From NCBI RefSeq assembly GCF_030247185.1, contig NC_080571.1:68982172-69046171 (forward strand): a stretch of 64,000 bases of DNA, written 5' to 3'. This DNA comes from Malaya genurostris. Lineage: Eukaryota > Arthropoda > Insecta > Diptera > Culicidae. How positions within the stretch are numbered: the stretch's first letter is position 1; every line of letters starts with the position of its first letter. This document shows, in pieces, positions 35,090 through 45,870 of this stretch. A program made the position numbers and the translations under genes. The notes under the pieces were generated by a model. The model ran no database searches. It had not been told where the DNA came from and saw nothing but the letters and a program-made list of their open reading frames with translations.

Positions 35090-35690
35090 ATTTTTAAGTT
35101 ATCCTTGATGTTCGATAATCTATTTTTGAGCCCTCCCTAATTAAAAATATACTGGGTTTCCCAAGGAAAAAGTCGCTTAACATAAACTATATTGTGCCTC
35201 TACAAAAACACGTGATATACTGTGAGTCTAAGTGTGCCACGCTGTTCCCCATGAAACAGCTACTTGTCAAAACAGAGCCCTTTGTGTGCCGCAACTGTGC
35301 AACTGTATTAAAACGAAAGTGCCAATATTGATAAATGCGCCAACGCATTGTGTGAATGTGTGATTGGCACATTGTTCTAAGCGTCCTCCTCTTGGGGTTT
35401 CCCATTTTGTCGTGAATACGACTTACTTTACTATGGGGCGCCTTTTCAAAATTTACCCTCTGAGAGAGTGATGAGTTTTTGATCGTGAATATCTCATGTT
35501 ATATCTAATGAATCAACATAATTCTTGCTACACGCCATCGGAAATATGATCACAATTTTATAATAAAATTTTCAGTTCTGTGACATATTCTCAAATAGTT
35601 CAAAATTAAACTTTTCTGAAATGTTTGGTATAAACGAGTATCAAAGAAGATAATTCATAAGGCGCGTTTGCCTTTCTACTATTTTGAAAG
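35090..35690. other. Unassigned stretch
   Basis: No gene found. The sequence GAGAGTGATGAGTTTTTGAT (about 35,464) recurs in similar form near 63,010, so part belongs to another repeat. Confidence 0.4.
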
Positions 35691-35997
35691 CTCAGTGATC
35701 TGTAGAAGGATTTATATAATCTAACTACCAATAGAATGAACGTGTATTGCAACAACATTGAAGTTTTTCAATAGTACACTATTGAAAAACCTGTTTGATT
35801 TACCTCATGACAGCACCAGCCAATCAGAACGCGAGATGTCTGAATCTATACAAGAGCATTCATATAAAAGTTGAGTGGTTCATTTTTCCTACCATTTGCT
35901 GAGCAACTGTTCCCGAAACAAGACACACGAGAGCAACATCGAGGACCTGTCGTCTCACTGTTTCCCGATCTGAATGCACGAGACACCGTCAGCACAA
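35690..35997 (+). promoter_or_regulatory. Histone H2B-type promoter remnant
   Basis: CATATAAAAG (35,862-35,871) is a TATA box about 130 bp upstream of an H2B-like start codon. CCAATCAG (35,819-35,826) lies further upstream. The palindrome TTTTCAATAG...CTATTGAAAA at about 35,766-35,788 is shared with the repeats at 26.5 kb. Confidence 0.5.
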
Positions 35998-36051
35998 TGA
36001 CACCGAAAATCGGTAGAAAGGCAGCCAAAAAGTCCAGCAAGGCCCATTGCT
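35998..36051 (+). pseudogene. Histone H2B N-terminal remnant, copy 1
   Basis: The frame reads MTPKIGRKAAKKSSKAHC and then stops. Insect H2B starts with an M-x-PK-x-(S)GKAAKK(S/A)GKA-type tail, so the first 16 or so residues are recognisable. The globular domain is absent. A repeat block (36,115-36,240) follows. Confidence 0.6.
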
Positions 36052-36114
36052 GAAACAAGACACACACGAGAACCATATCAGATCTCAATATTTCCTACCA
36101 AAAGATTCATCAAG

Positions 36115-36245
36115 ATGGAAGCTAAATTAATTTGCACCGTCAATAACACATTCAATTACGAACGGCAATGCGAAAGCGAAAGTGATGATTTTGAACACAT
36201 CTTTATACTAGTATACAAATATGCCGTGCGAAACAGAGTTGAACA
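36115..36245 (+). repeat. Direct repeat flanking the histone relics, copy 1
   Basis: AACACATTCAATTACGAACG through AACACATCTTTATACTAGTA is repeated at 36,930-37,050, about 815 bp away, on the other side of the H2A relic. The two copies suggest a duplicated H2B-proximal unit. Confidence 0.8.
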
Positions 36246-36296
36246 AATTAAACAAATGAAAGAGATGAACAAATGTTTCCACTTGATTTGCGCATT

Positions 36297-36677
36297 CTAC
36301 TTTCCAGGCGTATCAGAACTGGCTAAACTTAAAGCAATCCGAAATATTTCTTTATCACAGTGATGTGGTCGTCCTGAAAAGGACGGGGTTTTCAACTCCT
36401 CATCGTTACGGATGGCCAGCTGCAGATGGCGAGGGATGATTTTAGTTTTCTTGTTGTCACGGGCAGCGTTACCGGCCAATTCCAACACTTCGGCAGCCAA
36501 GTACTCCATCACTGCCGCCAGATAGGCTGGTGCACCGACACGCTCGGCGAGGTTTCTCTTCCGGAGCAGACGATGGATTCTGCCAACTGGGAACTGCAGA
36601 CCAGCACGGTTCGAGCGGGATTTTGCCTTGCCCTTAACTGTTCCTCCTGTTTGCGTGTTTCTGCGTAAAAATTCCAC
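36297..36677 (-). pseudogene. Histone H2A pseudogene
   Basis: The histone fold is clear: GTVKGKAKSRSNRAGLQFPV, GRIHRLLRKRN, YLAAVMEYLAAEVLELAGNA, ARDNKKTKIIPRHLQLAIRN and DEEL. Normal H2A binds DNA in the nucleosome as a dimer with H2B. The start is replaced by MEFLRRNTQTGG. The loop normally read as VGAGAPVYLAA has lost two residues (RVGAPAYLAA), and the C-terminal docking domain after DEEL is unrelated sequence. The length of 126 residues is therefore coincidental. It is probably non-functional, though the open frame means translation cannot be excluded. Confidence 0.88.
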
Positions 36678-36909
36678 AAGATACTGTTAACAGCTCGACA
36701 GCCAATTCAGTATTACTGGCTGCCGCTCTGCTAACTCTCTCTTTCATATCGTTTCACTGTTTCCCGTTCTGCGTATGGGAAAGGAATTCTAAAAAAGGGG
36801 ACGTCCGTCCACCGCTACCACTAGCAGGTATAAAATGAAATGTGATGTGAGAAATAGCGTCATTTGAGTTAAGGCAGCTACTCTGAACGTACGAGACACC
36901 GTCAGCTAG
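36678..36909. promoter_or_regulatory. Intergenic region of a divergent H2A-H2B relic pair
   Basis: A TATA box (GGTATAAAATG, 36,826-36,836) faces an H2B-like start at 36,910. The H2A relic runs the other way. Divergent H2A-H2B pairs sharing a promoter are the usual insect arrangement. The GAGACACCGTCAGC leader (about 36,893) also precedes the other H2B remnant (about 35,980). Confidence 0.5.
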
Positions 36910-36933
36910 ATGCCGAAAACCGGAAAAAGGCAG
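36910..36933 (+). pseudogene. Histone H2B N-terminal remnant, copy 2
   Basis: Only MPKTGKRQ is H2B-like. The frame then enters the direct repeat. The call depends on the divergent arrangement with H2A and on the leader shared with copy 1. Confidence 0.4.
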
Positions 36934-37104
36934 ATTTGTTCCGTTACTAACACATTCAATTACGAACGGCAATGCGAAAGCGAATGTGATGATGTTGAAC
37001 ACATCTTTATACTAGTATGGGGTCGTGTGAAAATATGCCATGCGAAACAGGGTTGCCATATATACAGGTTAATCTGTATTTTATTTATACATACATATAT
37101 GTAC

Positions 37105-37168
37105 AGATTATTCTGTATTATTATTATTATTATTATTATCATTATTATTACTATCATTATTATTATTA
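37105..37168. repeat. TTA/ATT microsatellite
   Basis: Imperfect tandem TTA units, interrupted by ATC. Confidence 0.9.
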
Positions 37169-37179
37169 AAATGACTTGC

Positions 37180-38240
37180 ATACCGAAGATCGTCGATACA
37201 TTTCAGATCAGGCCATTGCAATTGTTTCGTACTGAAATTTCGAGAAGAATCAGATATCTTCAAACTTCATAGCTTCAATAAAAATAAACTTCAAATTTGT
37301 CGTACCTAGCCTCCCATATTGGCAAATTAAAAAGGAATTGTTTCAAGTTTGGAATATATAGCTGTAGAATAGAAGCTGTTTAATGTAACTAATCTGTACT
37401 TTAATGTAGGTGCATCGCTTCAAACTCTATTGGTGAAAAAGGGGAAAGCTTACACAATTCATACAATCAATCAACTAACTGATATTCGGAAAAGCGATGG
37501 GAGCGTGTCAGTTTTTTCGTATTCACGACATCCAGTTATGTCTGACATTACCCACCCGCCTTTTTTGTCAGAATTTATTTACAAAATTAATATGAAGAAC
37601 ACAATTTTGAGCTAAAATTACTAAACATTTTCTCTGTTTATATTAAACTGTGTCTAATGGTAATTGAAAAATTCAAATAGCGTGGTAACTATGAGATAGC
37701 GTGACAATGTTTCTTTATATATCCCACGTATTTCGGAAAATTTTGGACGTTTTTTTTTAAATTGTTCTAGCTTGAACGAATGCAGTGCGAAGTTTGCATC
37801 AAACAAATGCAAATGATACTAGCATTCAAAAACTTTCGCGTTCGAGAAAAATGCCCCGAAGAGATTTCAATTTAGTAAAATATATTTTTTCGGCACACCT
37901 GCACGGCCAGAGATGAATCCCAAAGTGCTTTATGCTAGTTCCTCTCGCTAAAATATACAAATCGGAAATAATATTTTGTTCAATGCTTTTGTGTTCGTTA
38001 GGGCCGATCATTTTTATTGGAATTAAAGCGAAGCGAGAGTCGCTTCACTATTGAATCTACTCGCACTGTTCTCGCAGTTCTGTTGTGAAGCAATTGTTAT
38101 ACCGACTTCCGGTTTCGGATCAATTAAATTTGATGGAGATTCACCGAACAGTGTTGGGCAGCGAAAAAATATTATTTACGATATTATTAATTGAATCAAA
38201 ATTACATCCTTTTTCAGATCTTCAAAGTCTCAAATGATGC
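37180..38240. other. Unassigned stretch
   Basis: No supported gene. ACCGACTTCCGGTTTCGG (about 38,100) is a fragment of repeat family F1. Confidence 0.4.
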
Positions 38241-38243
38241 ATT

Positions 38244-38513
38244 TTAGTTCACCGTGAACCCTGCGGTTATGTCTCCGACTAGTTGACAGAGCAAACTGAG
38301 TGCCTTTAAAGCTGCCTGGCTGTCGGAACAAAAATAAATTCGTTTACCACAGATTCTCTGGTGAAGTGCCGATTGTACCCCGCACAGAATCGCCTAGATT
38401 TCTGCTTGTAACACAGTACAGGATCCACCAACTGAATGAGACTGCTCTAGCCTCATTTCATGACAGTAGACACCAACACCAGCACTACCATCCAACAGAG
38501 AACCCTCCGTATA
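38244..38513 (-). pseudogene. RNase H domain fragment of a non-LTR retrotransposon
   Basis: Reading down from 38,513: YTEGSLLDGSAGVGVYCHEM, then VGGSCTVLQAEI, a stop, AILCGVQSALHQRICGK, IYFCSDSQAALKALSLLCQ. These are the catalytic blocks of retrotransposon RNase H (normally TDG, E, DSQ). The first catalytic Asp is Glu and one TAG interrupts the frame. Nothing else of the element survives. It differs clearly from the RNase H of the I-clade element at 9.2-9.5 kb, so it is from another lineage, possibly R1 or LOA-like. Confidence 0.85.
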
Positions 38514-38889
38514 ACAAACTATATGTTCATCAAGTTGACGTTCACCATTCCTCACAAAGAGGATATCTCACATTGAATGTTTTGAAAGGAAAACTGTTAG
38601 TAAGCGTTAGGTCCCTTGCAACGATCGTAGGGCGAATATGACAAGTTGGACCAAAAGTACCTGACCTGTTTTCATTTAAAAATGGTTGCAAAGTAAAGGT
38701 TTTTTGATTAATGTACATTGAAAATTTCAAAGTGATAAAATAGAGACAATAGTGAATTAATAAACAATAAAAAAAACTATCTCAAACGAGTCTACGATTG
38801 TTGAAATCGGAGAGAAAACCAAATTGCGTTTTGTCAGTTATGTCACTTATACCATTATATCTCTGAAATCGAAAAGAACAGTCAATTGA

Positions 38890-39115
38890 TCTTCAAACTT
38901 AATTCACAAACCAGAACTAGCATTCAAACGAGCATAAATTTGCTTTAGTCACCTCGGAGAATATTGAGCGGAGATAAAGATCTTTACGAGGTGCATACAC
39001 ACACTGAGTCAAATGGTATATATAACACTACAAGTCTTCGGAACTACGTTCAAAAGTCGTTTTTTCCAGGGAATCTATTACCTTTCTATGAAGAAAAGAA
39101 AAACTTGTAATACCA
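38890..39115 (-). repeat. Repeat family F1, 5' fragment
   Basis: Ends with GAGTCAAATGGTATATATAA, AAAAGTCGTTTTTTCC and ACCTTTCTATGAAGAAAAG, matching the end block of copy 1. Confidence 0.6.
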
Positions 39116-39189
39116 TCTTCAATTCTGGAGATACTTAAAAACAACAGTGCTTATTTACACATCGCGTTCATAACATACGTATACTTTTT

Positions 39190-39440
39190 GCCCTTCTCAT
39201 ATAGAAAGGCTATGCGAGCACTGTGAAAACCGACTTTTACCACTCTACTCAATTCGTCGAGATCACAAAATATCTGTGTGTATGTCACAAATAATTTCAC
39301 TCAATTTTCTCAGAGAAGGTTGAACCGATTTTCACAAACTCAGATTCAAATGAAAAGTCTTATGGTTCCATAGCATGCTATTGAATTTTGTCTTTATCCG
39401 AACTTCGGTTCCGGAATGACAAGATAATATGTGCAAATCT
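39190..39440 (+). repeat. Repeat family F1, partial copy
   Basis: CCTTCTCATATAGAAAGGCT, then CTCAATTCGTCGAGATC and GAACCGATTTTCACAAACTC, truncated at the right. Confidence 0.75.
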
Positions 39441-39579
39441 ATGAGAAAGTGCGCACTTAATTTTCTCGGAAATTTCTTTACCGATTTTAACAAACTAAGA
39501 TGCTCTCGAAAATGCGGGATAACTGAAAATTTTTTAATTTCATGAGTATTTTTTCACAAGTGATGGCGACGTGAGGTGC

Positions 39580-39668
39580 AAAAAACAAGGGTTTCCAACA
39601 AGCCACAAAGGTGTCAAGTAATCCAGGATCACTTTAACTTTTTGGAAGTAATCCAGTAATCGGTGGAT
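39580..39668 (+). repeat. AAGTAATCC degenerate repeat, left part
   Basis: GGGTTTCCAACAAGCC is followed by several AAGTAATCC or GGATTAC units. The complementary end (CTGTTGGAAACC, 45,664-45,675) follows similar units at 45,500-45,685. Confidence 0.6.
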
Positions 39669-39890
39669 TACGTTAGGAATGCAAAAGTAACGGCCAACTC
39701 AGCCGACATCGTCTCGGCGGCTTTATGCCGCGGAGCCATCTTGGCTTCGGTTATGTGGCCGCGCCACATCAGTTATACAGGAGGGATAATGGCACAAAAA
39801 AATTATATGATGTATTCGAGATTACCCTTTAGGCGAAATGTCGCTTTCGGCGAAATTACCCTTTCGGCGAAACGATCCGCTCCCCTTATT
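39660..39890 (+). mobile_element. CGGCGAAA MITE, partial copy 2
   Basis: Shares GCGCCACATCAGTTATACAG-like and CTTTCGGCGAAATTACCC-like blocks with 1,040-1,475. The left arm is missing. Confidence 0.6.
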
Positions 39891-40199
39891 TCCAACGCCT
39901 CGTATACTTTTGCATGGATTAGCTTTGAAACTTTCTTGAAATTAAGACGATCTTCGTTTCTTGTCTCAACAATATATCGTAATTGGGCAGTTGTTAGCAA
40001 GATAAAGAGAAGTCTTGTCTAGAATATAATTTGCACAAAATTCAACAAACCTATTGTATTCAACCTAGTGGTGTTTATTTACCTTGTTAGTATGATTCAC
40101 ATTTCCATAAATATTACTAAAGAACTCTTCGAAAAACTTATCGTTGAATCTCGAATAAAAACAACCTAGTTTATTTGGGTAGGCTCTAGAATAATCTGT

Positions 40200-41115
40200 T
40201 CAATTTGTGAAGAAATTAGAGATTTTTTATTTTTAGCAGGTATACTCTAAATGTCGTTATGAAATTTCAAACACGCTTTACCCTACAGATCCGGAACCGG
40301 AGGTTGGATCCGAACAAAATTCAACAGCATATCGAGAAACCGTAAGACCTTTCATTTGAGTGAAAGTTTGTGAGATCAGTTCAGATGTTTCAGAGAATCT
40401 TTGCGTTGCGAAGTGTTGAATATCAGAAATATTGGAATGATGTGTGTTGTAATTGTACTACAAAAAAAGTTATTTTGTGAAACACTATGGGAGACTAGGG
40501 ACTCACCATTCCCCTACATCGCAATGCATGAAATCCCGTCTTGCAGTCTTTCGGCCTAACCTCTCGTATTTCCCGGTAAGAATCATTCATTCCTGCTCCG
40601 TGAATCTGTTTTATAACACCGTTGGAAACACGTGCATATGCATAACTCGGTTGTAGTTACGAACGGCTTGCTGTGTGCATTGTTCGAAAAAGCGGTGTTG
40701 TGTTCTCTTCATCTGCATGAGCACATGTTCGTACCGGTGCGCTTTATATGACGGTTTGGAAATTTTGACTTCTCTTCATCCAGTAATTCTGCAACCGGAT
40801 GTCGGATCTTAATGAGTGAGAGAATGATATCTAATACACGAATTGTTTCAAATTGCTCTGAGCAAATCTAGTGTATAATTCTAAATTGAATTCATTTTCA
40901 CTTATTACAATTATTACCGAAGCAGAATCCGTATAAAGTTTAAGAATTTTGTATGGGACCAGAAATCTCAGTTTGTGAAAATCGGGCATCTCCAAACACA
41001 TACACAGTCGGGCATTTTGCGTACTCGACGAATTGAGTCGAATGGTATATGTGACTAACGTCGATTTCCACAGTGATTACTAAGCCTTTCTATACAAGAA
41101 TTACAGGAATAGTTG
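40200..41115 (-). repeat. Repeat family F1, decayed copies and unassigned sequence
   Basis: F1 blocks are visible at 40,260-40,400 (CCGGAACCGGAGGTTGGATC) and 40,970-41,100 (GACGAATTGAGTCGAATGG). The part between them (40,480-40,800) is unassigned. Confidence 0.5.
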
Positions 41116-41213
41116 GTGAAATTCAAAAGACCGAAGAATCGAAACCTTCTAAACCCTAATCTTTGCGGCGCTCATTAAAATATTTAAATCTATAATGCTG
41201 AATACATGCACTC

Positions 41214-41646
41214 CAAAAAAAAATTTTATTTTACAGGTGACTTAATCCCTCATACGATGTAATTCATAAAGACCTAATTTGTCAAATGACGGAAGATTTT
41301 ATTTGTAATGACTTAATGTTAGATGAGCTTGAATTTTACTGGTTTCGACTGTAACTTGCGTTCTGCTGGCAGGTGCGACTGTATGAATTTGAATGCACCT
41401 TTTACCAGCCAAGCAGATGCATGCTTCTGTGGCTCAGTTGATTAACAGACGTACTTGCGAACCAATGATTCTCGATTCATGTCGCGGCAGTTGCTATCAC
41501 TATTCTATTATTTTTTTATTTCAAAGAATTTCATGTATAGGGTTTTAGACACAATATTAAATGTTCTTCGACGTAAATTTGCGTGAACTGCGACGCTCCA
41601 TTTATGTGCATTTAATAAGATGTAAAATCACAGGGTTTTTTTTAAG
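41214..41646 (+). repeat. Repeat family G (tRNA-like core), copy 2
   Basis: Inverse copy of 22,138-22,562. Starts TTTTACAGGTGACTTAATCC and ends GATGTAAAATCACAGGG. No target duplication was identified. Confidence 0.8.
41423..41495 (+). pseudogene. tRNA-like segment within repeat family G
   Basis: GCTTCTGTGGCTCAGTTGAT gives an A box. TCTCGATTCATGTCGCGG is a decayed B box (GATTCATGTC against GGTTCAAGTC in copy 1). The anticodon stem is not convincing. Confidence 0.5.
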
Positions 41647-41738
41647 TGTGTGGCTTATTTTTTCTATAATAAAGTTTTGTATTTTAGTCTTCAAAGTCTT
41701 CTAACTGAAAACACGAGCAAACAAGAGAGGGCATATTT

Positions 41739-44700
41739 TATTTTATTGGCTGGTAAACGACTGGACAATGCGCAATTCAGGCCCCATTGTGGTTCTTAGC
41801 CTCTTGTCCAGTAACTCCTATCCCTACCTCCCCGCGGTGCCGGCTGGGGTACGAGCAACCATAGGAAAGATCGGGTAACCAACCCCGGTGGGACCTTGGT
41901 CGTATGCTGACAGGGAAGGGGGTCCTCTTTAGAGGATGTCGGAGCGTCTGTACTCCATGTTAGGAGCGGCTTCAAACAGCGTCTGTTCTGGTATCCAGCG
42001 GCTGAGTATGAAATGCTGCATCCCGTCCAGCTAAATCCAAGGTGGCAACCCCACCAACGGGATCGTCCTAGTGCAAGTTGGGACGTTAAACAGAGCAAGC
42101 ACGATGATCCTCCGGCGAGACAGGGGGTTGGCGTAGGCCTAATAAGCCGCCCATAAAACTTTAATTACAAACAATACAGGAGAGAATATGACCCGGAACA
42201 ATCGGCATAGACCCACGCGACGAAATAAGGACTACGATTGGAAACTTGGAACATGGAACTGCAAGTCGCTAGGTTTCGCAGGCTGCGACAGGATAATATA
42301 CGACGAACTAAATCCTCGCAGCTTCGACGTCGTAGCGCTGCAGGAGCTTTGTTGGATGGGACAGAAGGTGTGGAAAAGCGGACATCGAGCGGCTACCTTC
42401 TACCAAAGCTGTGGCACAACGAACGAGCTGGGAACTGGCTTTATAGTGCTGGGCAAGATGCGTCAGCGAGTGATTGGGTGGCAGCCGATCAACGCTAGGA
42501 TGTGTAAGTTGAGAATTAAAGGCCGTTTTTGCAATTACAGCATCATCAACGTGCACTGCCCACATGAAGGGAGACCCGATGACGAGAAAGAAGCGTTCTA
42601 CGTGCAGCTGGAACAAGTCTATGACGGCTGCCCACGCAGAGACGTAAAAATTGTCATCGGTAACATGAATACCCAGGTAGGAAGGGAGGCAATGTACCGA
42701 CCGGTAATCGAACCGAACAGCCTGCATGCCGAATAACAACGGCCAACGGTGTGTCAACTTTGCGGCCTCCCGAGGAATGGTAGTCAGAAGCACCTTCTTT
42801 CCCCGCAAGGATATCCACAAAGCTACCTGAAGATCACCTGACCAACAGATCGAAAACCAAATCGACCACGTTTTGATCGACGGAAAATTTTTCTCGGACA
42901 TCAACAATGTTCGCACCTACCGTAGTGCGAATATAGATTCGGACCACTAGTTGGTTGCTGTATGCATGCGCTCAAAACTTTCGACGGTGGCTACCCGACG
43001 TCGAAACCGATCGTCGCGGTTTAACATTGCGCGGCTCCGGGATGCAGGAGTAGCCCAAGATTACGCGCAGCAGTTGGCAGTGGCACTACCAACGGAAGAG
43101 CAGCTTGGTGCAGCTACTCTTGAAGATGGCTGGAGACACATCCGATCTGCCATAGGTAGCACTGCATCAGCAACGCTAGGTACGGCGGCTCCGAACGTAA
43201 GGAACGACTGGTTCGACGACGAATGTGAACAGTTAGTGGCCGAGAAGAATGCAGCTTGGGCGAGTAAGCTGCAACACCGGACGAGAGCAAACGAGGAGAG
43301 ATACAGACAGGCGCGGAACAGACTAAACTCGGTATCCCGTAGAAAAAGCGCCAACAGGAAGACCGAGATCGCGAAGCGATGGAACAGCTGTTCCGTGCTA
43401 ATGACACAAGGAAGTTCTACGAGAAGGTGAACCGTTCGCGCAGAGGCCATGTGCCACAGGCCGATATGTGCAAGGACACCAACGGGGATCTTCTCACGAA
43501 CCACTGTGAGGTGATCGAGAGGTGGCGGCAGTATTTCGACGAGCACTTCAATGGCGATGTGGCGGAATACGAAAGTGGCGGCGCAGTAACGAACTTGGGA
43601 ACGCGTGCGGAGGACGATAGACTGCCGGTCCCAGACCTCCAAGAAGTGCAGGAGATGGTAAGCCGGTTGAAAAATAATAAGGCCGCTGGCGTTGACCAAC
43701 TACCAAGCGAGCTACTAAAACACGGTGGTAATGCACTAGTGAAAGCATTGCACTGGGTCGTTACCAAGATCTGGGAGGACGAGATTTTACCGGAGGAATG
43801 GATGGAAGGAATCGTGTGTCCCATCTACAAAAATGCCGATAAGCTGGATTGCTGCAATTACCGCGCGATAACTCTGCTCAACGCCGCCTACAAGGTACTC
43901 TCCCAAATCTTATGCCGTCGACTTTCACCGACTGCAAACGAATTCGGAGGACAATATCAGGCAGGATTTATGGGTGAACGCGCTACCACGGACCAAGTGT
44001 TCGCCATCCGCCAGGTGTTGCAAAAGTGCCGCAAATACAATGTGCACATCACTTATTCATCGATTTCAAATCAGCCTACGACACAATCGATCGAGAACAG
44101 CTATGGAAAATCATGCACGACTACGGATTCCCGGACAAACTGATACGATTGGTCAAGGCTACGATGAATCGAGTGACGTGCGCTGTTCGAGTATCGGGGA
44201 TAAACTCGAGTCCCTTCGAAACTCGCAGAGGGCTACGGCAAGGTGATGGCTTTTCGTGTCTGCTATTCAACATTGCTTTGGAGGGTGTGATAAGAAGAGC
44301 GAGGATAGACACGAGTGGCACGTTTTTCAGAAAGTCCGTCCAGCTACTTGGTTTCGCTGATGATATTGATATTATAGCACGCAACTTTGAGAAGATGGAA
44401 GATACGTACATCGGACTAAAAGCTGAGGCCAAGCGGATCGGACTAGACATCAATGTGTCAAAGACAAAGTACATGAAATGCAGGGGCTCGCGAGAAGATA
44501 ACGTCAGCCACCCATTGCGAGTTCTGATTGGCGGTGATGAAATCGAAATGGTCGACGAGTTCGTGTACTTGGGCTCACTGGTGACTGCCGATAATGACAC
44601 CAGCAGAGAAATTCAGAGACGCATATTGTCAGGAAATCGTGCTTACTTTGGACTGCGCAAGACGCTTCGATCGAGCAAAATTCGCCGTCGTACGAAGTTA

Positions 44701-45179
44701 ACTATCTACAAAACGCTGATTAGACCGGTTATCCTCTACGGGCATGAGTCCTGGACAATGCTTGCGGAGGACCAACGCGCACTAGCTGTTTTTGAACGGA
44801 AGGTGTTGCGAACCATCTTCGGCGGAGTGCGGATGGAAGACGGTACGTGGAGAAGGCGAATGAACCATGAACTGCACCAGTTGCTGGGAGGACCAACCCT
44901 CGTCCAAACGGCCAAGGTCCGGCGGTTACGGTGGGCCGGGCATGTTGTTAGAATGTCGGAGAACAACCCGGTTAAAATGATTCTCGATAATGATCCGACC
45001 GGTATAAGAAGAAGAGGCGCGCAGCGGGCAAGATGGATCGATCAAATTGAGGACGACCTGCGGACCCTTCGCAGCTACCGAGGCTGGTGGCGAACAGCCA
45101 TGAACCGAGTTGAATGGAGACGCCTCCTGTATACAGCAGAGACCCGCGTGGTCTACGACTGATAGAGTAGAGTAAGTAA
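41739..45179 (+). mobile_element. RTE-type non-LTR retrotransposon (JAM1-like)
   Basis: The element has a roughly 450-bp GC-rich leader (from TTGGCTGGTAAACGACTGG), one long reading frame, almost no 3' leader and a short tail (TAGAGTAGAGTAAGTAAG). This compact 3' end is typical of the RTE clade. GCATATTT occurs at both edges (41,731-41,738 and 45,180-45,187) and may be the target duplication. The frame carries several disruptions, so the copy is inactive. Confidence 0.8.
42188..45162 (+). pseudogene. RTE-type endonuclease/reverse transcriptase pseudogene
   Basis: The endonuclease part has GTWNCKSLGF, VVALQELCW and INVHCPHEG. The catalytic GDxN block reads IVIGNMNTQV, with the usual Asp replaced by Asn. 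A frameshift near 42,736 and stops follow, one replacing the Tyr of SDHY (about 42,950). Reverse transcriptase continues in two frames (43,379-44,143 and 44,026-45,162). It has NKAAGVDQLPSELLK, CNYRAITLLNAAYKVLS, YQAGFMGERATTDQ, FIDFKSAYDTIDREQLW, RRGLRQGDGFS and GFADDIDI, so the catalytic Asps remain. The C-terminal VRRLRWAGHVVRM and GWWRTAMNR blocks are intact to the stop. Confidence 0.88.
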
Positions 45180-45499
45180 GCATATTTCTGTCAGAGTTGA
45201 GCAGGAATCAGAACTAATTTGCTCAAGTGTCACGTTCCCCTGCACGAAGCCCAAAAAAAGGTTTTCAAAATTGTTCAAGTTTGATTGTTGCAACCCTATA
45301 TTGAATAAATCGTTCTAAATGGCACCTGCACCGAACCGATATTGGGCGATTCTAAAACTAATTGTTTATTTTTGTTCCTCCTGGGTTGTGGTAACTTTTC
45401 ATACACCGAACGAAATAGAAACAATCGGACCATACGAAAATGATGAATATTGTTTTATGAGCTTTTTGGAAAAATCCTTTTCTGAAACATTGTGTATCG

Positions 45500-45685
45500 A
45501 GTAATATCCAGAAATCCAAACGAAATATTGAGTAATCACGAGTAATCCAGAGTAATTCAAAATAATCAGATAATTTTTAAAGTAATTATGTAATCCAGAA
45601 GTAATCAGGGTAATAATGTATATAATCGAAGTAATCCATTTCGAGACTGATAAGTAATCCAAGCTGTTGGAAACCTTTGCAAAAA
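45500..45685 (+). repeat. AGTAATCC degenerate repeat, right part
   Basis: About eight imperfect AGTAATCC units, ending CAAGCTGTTGGAAACCTTTG. This is the inverse of the start of 39,580-39,668. Confidence 0.65.
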
Positions 45686-45689
45686 TACT

Positions 45690-45870
45690 TACTGGTAAAT
45701 TCATCTAGCTGGCAGATCTTGTCACTTGTTGGATATATAAACCGTCTCCGGGACTACAAGTCCTCAGTTTCCTTAAATTAAAGCCTTCATTGCTTGAAAA
45801 GATGCTGTGCAATTTCATCGCAGATCCGACTTCCGGTTTCGAAATTATATGCGGATGAGTGTCAAAACTT
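45690..45870 (+). repeat. Repeat family F1, fragment
   Basis: Contains GCAGATCCGACTTCCGGTTT and neighbouring family sequence. Confidence 0.5.

Noticed and set aside
36115..36363. 82-codon plus-strand frame
   Set aside because: It is made of the direct repeat beside the histone relics and the antisense end of the H2A pseudogene.
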